Shown here: piece after piece, positions 5,056 to 6,763 of the stretch | Layout of the letters: each line of letters starts with the position of its first letter | How positions within the stretch are numbered: position 1 is the first letter of the stretch | NCBI GenBank assembly: GCA_902761265.1 | Contig: CACWJV010000124.1 | Location: forward strand, 1,419-8,181 | Reading direction: 5' to 3' | DNA length: 6,763 nt | DNA from: Oscillospiraceae bacterium | GTDB taxonomy: Bacteria > Bacillota > Clostridia > Oscillospirales > Acutalibacteraceae | Program-made: the position numbers and the translations under genes | The notes under the pieces: generated by a model | The model's database searches: none | What the model was told of the DNA's origin: nothing | Seen by the model: only the letters and a program-made list of their open reading frames with translations

Positions 5056-6012
5056 TCACCCTCCGGCCCGGCGCAGGTCTTGATTGAACCGGCGGACCAT
5101 CTGCGGCAAATACCAGTGGATCCGGCTGCCAGTGAGGATATAGGTGTAGACCTCATGATACAGCGCATAGAACGCCGTTTTGACGTCGCAGTTTTCGGAA
5201 ACCGGGTATTTGCGTTTATAGGTTTCATACAGCTTGAAGCAGTTGCCGGTCAGATTGCGAAGCTGGAACAGCTCGTATTCCGGATCGGCCCACTTGCTTT
5301 CCAGCGGGTCGATGATGGCGGTCAGATGCAGCTTTTTGTCGGTCATGATGTTCATCACGTTCAGATCGCCGTGAATCAGACAGGCCTGCGGCACCGGCGA
5401 AGCAAAGATTTTGTCAAACGCTGCCCAGCCGCGCTCCATGGCCCGCATCGCCCGGCTTTCAAGCCGTCCGGATTTATGCATACGCCGCGCCTCGTCCAGA
5501 ATCTCCGCAGCAAAGGGACGGTAAAAATCGAGCCAGGAGTCATAGACCGCGTTGCCGATCAGCCCGAATTTGTCGTTGGTCTGCGTGTGCCAACGGTGCA
5601 GCGCAGTTGTAACCTCGTCCGCAAACCGCTGCTTTTCGCGGCGCGGGCAAAGCAGTTTGGAGACATCGGTAAAACAGTTTGTCCCGTCCACTTTTTCCAT
5701 ACACAGAAAGTCGATCGGTATCTCCGGTGTTTCTTTAAAGGTGAAATAGACCGCCGGCACTTTGACAGCGCTGTTTTGCGCCAACTGCCGCAGCTCGCTT
5801 GCCTCCCGCTCACATAGTCCGGCACAGCGGAATCCTTTCAGCACAACCGTCCCGGGCGCTCTGTCAATCACCGCGGCATACACAAATCCGAACGATCCGC
5901 CGCCGAGAAAGCGGATCTCTTTGACCCGACAGGACCATTCGCGTTCCAGCACAGCTTTGGCAAATGCGCGCGCCTGCTTTGATGATACCGCGCGCAGCGT
6001 TCGTTGCTCCAT
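5056..6012 (-). CDS. Aminoglycoside phosphotransferase (APH)-fold small-molecule kinase
   Basis: 318 residues from the ATG at 6012, which follows GGAGGT by 6 nt. No signal peptide; cytosolic. Kinase-like motifs are in order: Gly-rich loop LGGGSFGFVY (36-45), VVLKG (56-60) with ATP-binding K59, acidic residues E70/E73 in the following helix, MEKVDG (105-110) at the hinge, HGDLNVMN (214-221) with catalytic D216 and N221, and IIDPLESKWADPEYEL (233-248) with metal-binding D235. This is the APH/choline-kinase (PF01636-like) pattern at normal length. The fold phosphorylates small hydroxylated compounds (aminoglycosides, choline, sugars); chromosomal members in Clostridia mostly have unknown substrates, so resistance should not be assumed. 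Proline follows D235 where many members have an aromatic residue. It has its own promoter and no co-directed partner gene. The frame stays open upstream to 6237, but that extension reads through a tRNA-Leu gene and is not protein-coding. Confidence 0.88.
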   Translation of the reverse strand: MEQRTLRAVSSKQARAFAKAVLEREWSCRVKEIRFLGGGSFGFVYAAVIDRAPGTVVLKGFRCAGLCEREASELRQLAQNSAVKVPAVYFTFKETPEIPIDFLCMEKVDGTNCFTDVSKLLCPRREKQRFADEVTTALHRWHTQTNDKFGLIGNAVYDSWLDFYRPFAAEILDEARRMHKSGRLESRAMRAMERGWAAFDKIFASPVPQACLIHGDLNVMNIMTDKKLHLTAIIDPLESKWADPEYELFQLRNLTGNCFKLYETYKRKYPVSENCDVKTAFYALYHEVYTYILTGSRIHWYLPQMVRRFNQDLRRAGG

Positions 6013-6040
6013 GCTTGTACCTCCACATATCTTTTTTACT

Positions 6041-6069
6041 ATGATACAGGAAATGCGCAAAAGAATCAA
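6041..6069 (-). promoter_or_regulatory. Promoter of the APH-fold kinase gene
   Basis: Read leftward, TTGATT (6069-6064), a 17-bp spacer and TATCAT (6046-6041), with a leader of about 22 nt to the ATG at 6012. The stretch 6054-6070 is identical over 17 nt to the matching part of the CapA-like promoter. The promoter lies downstream of the tRNA-Leu terminator, so the kinase is an independent unit. Confidence 0.75.
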
Positions 6070-6085
6070 GTGGGGCAGGGCAGGC

Positions 6086-6126
6086 AAAAAAAGAAGAGTG
6101 TCCACAGCCAAAGACTGCAAACACTC
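6086..6126 (-). terminator. Intrinsic terminator of tRNA-Leu
   Basis: Read leftward, a 12-bp stem (6126-6115 with 6107-6096, three G-U pairs), a 7-nt loop, then TTCTTTTTTT (6095-6086). It starts 3 nt after the encoded CCA. Confidence 0.9.
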
Positions 6127-6129
6127 AAC

Positions 6130-6216
6130 TGGTGCGGATGACGGGACTTGAACCCACACAGTATTGCTACCACTAGAACCTGAATCTAGCGCGTCTGCCA
6201 ATTCCGCCACATCCGC
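6130..6216 (-). tRNA. tRNA-Leu (anticodon CAG), CCA encoded
   Basis: 87 nt including CCA. Acceptor stem GCGGATG pairs with CATCCGC, followed by discriminator A and CCA at 6132-6130. The anticodon arm is CTAGA-TTCAGGT-TCTAG, which gives anticodon CAG for CUG codons. A long variable arm of the leucine class and T-loop TTCAAGT are present. The T-stem GTGGG/CCCGT has two G-U wobbles at its base. It has its own promoter and terminator. Read in a protein frame it yields the familiar artefact beginning ADVAELADALDSG. Confidence 0.97.
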
Positions 6217-6227
6217 ATGCAAGAAGT

Positions 6228-6256
6228 ATATTAGCACAAAAAACAGATTTCGTCAA
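6228..6256 (-). promoter_or_regulatory. Promoter of tRNA-Leu
   Basis: Read leftward, TTGACG (6256-6251), a 17-bp spacer and TAATAT (6233-6228) with an extended-10 TG. The start near 6221 leaves a leader of only about 5 nt before the mature tRNA 5' end at 6216. Confidence 0.9.
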
Positions 6257-6285
6257 GAGTTATTTGAAAATTCTTTTTGAAACAA

Positions 6286-6314
6286 TGGAAAAAACTTCCG
6301 CTTTGTGCTATACT
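6286..6314 (+). promoter_or_regulatory. Possible rightward promoter between the tRNA genes
   Basis: TGGAAA (6286-6291), a 17-bp spacer and TATACT (6309-6314) with extended-10 TGC. The start near 6321 would produce RNA antisense to tRNA-Lys and running towards the nagA-like gene. The T/A-rich context makes a chance match possible. Confidence 0.3.
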
Positions 6315-6318
6315 AGAG

Positions 6319-6350
6319 AAAACGCGGGACACAGGTGAACCTATGTCCCG
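6319..6350 (-). terminator. Intrinsic terminator of tRNA-Lys
   Basis: Read leftward, CGGGACATAGG (6350-6340), loop TTCA, CCTGTGTCCCG (6335-6325) with one G-U pair, then CG and TTTT (6322-6319). The stem can gain 3 bp through a one-base bulge. The T tract is short but the stem is strong. It begins 5 nt after the tRNA CCA end. Confidence 0.8.
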
Positions 6351-6355
6351 GCGTA

Positions 6356-6431
6356 TGGTGATCCATCGGAGATTCGAACTCCGGACACCTTGATTAAAAG
6401 TCAAGTGCTCTGCCGGCTGAGCTAATGGATC
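6356..6431 (-). tRNA. tRNA-Lys (anticodon TTT), CCA encoded
   Basis: 76 nt with canonical numbering: acceptor GATCCAT/ATGGATC, D-arm GCTC/GAGC, anticodon arm CTTGA-CTTTTAA-TCAAG giving anticodon TTT, T-arm CGGAG-TTCGAAT-CTCCG, discriminator A and encoded CCA at 6358-6356. All stems pair fully. It reads AAA and AAG lysine codons. Confidence 0.98.
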
Positions 6432-6446
6432 ACATACAGCTTGAAT

Positions 6447-6475
6447 ATCTTATCTCATTTCCCCGAAAAAGTCAA
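6447..6475 (-). promoter_or_regulatory. Promoter of tRNA-Lys
   Basis: Read leftward, TTGACT (6475-6470), a 17-bp spacer and TAAGAT (6452-6447), with a start near 6440 and a leader of about 9 nt. It lies in the space between tRNA-Lys and the divergent nagA-like gene. Confidence 0.85.
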
Positions 6476-6521
6476 TACCTTTTTGCTAAAAAAAACAAAT
6501 TTTTTAAAGGAGGCTTCCGCT

Positions 6522-6763
6522 ATGCTCCATCATGTGCGCTATATCAATGCTGCGTTTGAGACGGTACGCGGGACAATTACAACCGACGGCGAACGCATCG
6601 CCGCCCTTTCGGCGCCGCAGCCGGACGCAGGAGCGGGGGAGGATCTGCTCTGTTTGCCGGGGCTCATCGATATCCATACCCACGGCGGCGCGGGCGCGGA
6701 CGCGTGCGACAAAACGGAGGACGCGCTGCAAACGCTGTCGATGTACTACGCAAAGCACGGCGT
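6522..6763 (+). CDS. nagA: N-acetylglucosamine-6-phosphate deacetylase-like amidohydrolase, N-terminal 80 codons (partial)
   Basis: ATG at 6522, with AAAGGAGG 8 nt before it; the frame runs off the window. The N-terminal part (MLHHVRYINAAF..., GERIAAL) is the small beta-sandwich start typical of amidohydrolases. LPGLIDIHTHGGAGAD (45-60) then carries the metal-site H52 and H54 and the Gly-rich turn followed by Asp that is characteristic of NagA. YYAKHG (75-80) is the usual helix before the strand that starts with a threonine-rich motif in NagA. The enzyme removes acetate from GlcNAc-6-phosphate to give glucosamine-6-phosphate in the cytosol, feeding amino-sugar catabolism or wall recycling. 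A nagB partner would be expected downstream but lies outside the window. No clear promoter is seen in the roughly 90 bp upstream; the best match is a weak extended -10, TGCTAAAAA (6484-6492). Another amidohydrolase of the same superfamily cannot be fully excluded from 80 residues. Confidence 0.82.
   Translation, partial: MLHHVRYINAAFETVRGTITTDGERIAALSAPQPDAGAGEDLLCLPGLIDIHTHGGAGADACDKTEDALQTLSMYYAKHG

Noticed and set aside
3750..5087. Rightward 445-codon frame
   Set aside because: It is antisense to the intact CapA-like gene and its promoter, and shows no recognisable domain.
5044..5817. Rightward 257-codon frame
   Set aside because: It is antisense to the kinase gene, whose HGD and Gly-rich motifs fix the true strand.
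5056..6012. Antibiotic-resistance gene call for the APH-fold kinase
   Set aside because: The fold is shared by many kinases of metabolism. There is no mobile-element context, and nothing seen points to aminoglycosides.
6013..6237. A 75-residue N-terminal extension of the kinase reading frame
   Set aside because: It translates the tRNA-Leu gene (the known artefact motif ADVAELADALDSG), the tRNA terminator and the kinase promoter. The ATG at 6012 has a good ribosome binding site.

Overview
The window looks like chromosomal DNA from a Gram-positive anaerobe of the class Clostridia, probably an Oscillospirales-type gut bacterium. The basis is moderately high GC, AGGAGG-type ribosome binding sites in front of the recognisable genes, sigma-A promoters with 17-bp spacers, tRNA genes that encode CCA, and the mix of glycosidases. 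The taxonomic call is inference.

Left part (1-3450): carbohydrate genes around a divergent promoter region. Leftward is the first 371 residues of a cytosolic glycoside hydrolase resembling the GH106/glyco-hydro-2-like group. Rightward is an apparent two-gene operon: a secreted GH5 glycosidase and, 27 bp later, a membrane-anchored alpha/beta hydrolase with a TTG start. A strong intrinsic terminator ends the operon. An exported glycosidase, a surface hydrolase and a cytosolic glycosidase would suit stepwise breakdown of a plant or host glycan, but no substrate can be read from the sequence.

Middle (3451-3710): a non-coding interval. It holds the terminator of the next leftward gene, a second terminator-like hairpin, small hairpins and a 30-bp AT-rich iterated block that abuts a stop codon.

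Right part (3711-6763): four leftward transcription units, each with its own promoter and a confirmed or likely terminator: a CapA-like lipoprotein, an aminoglycoside-phosphotransferase-fold kinase, tRNA-Leu(CAG) and tRNA-Lys(TTT). After them, the first 80 codons of a rightward nagA-like gene run off the window. The capA and kinase promoters share an identical 17-nt block that includes the -35 box. The capA copy is also the 3' arm of a hairpin just after the kinase stop codon.

I found no CRISPR array, insertion sequence, phage gene or defence system. Most of the window is ordinary. The most interesting signals are the shared promoter block, the overlapped terminator and promoter, and the structured intergenic interval at 3451-3710.
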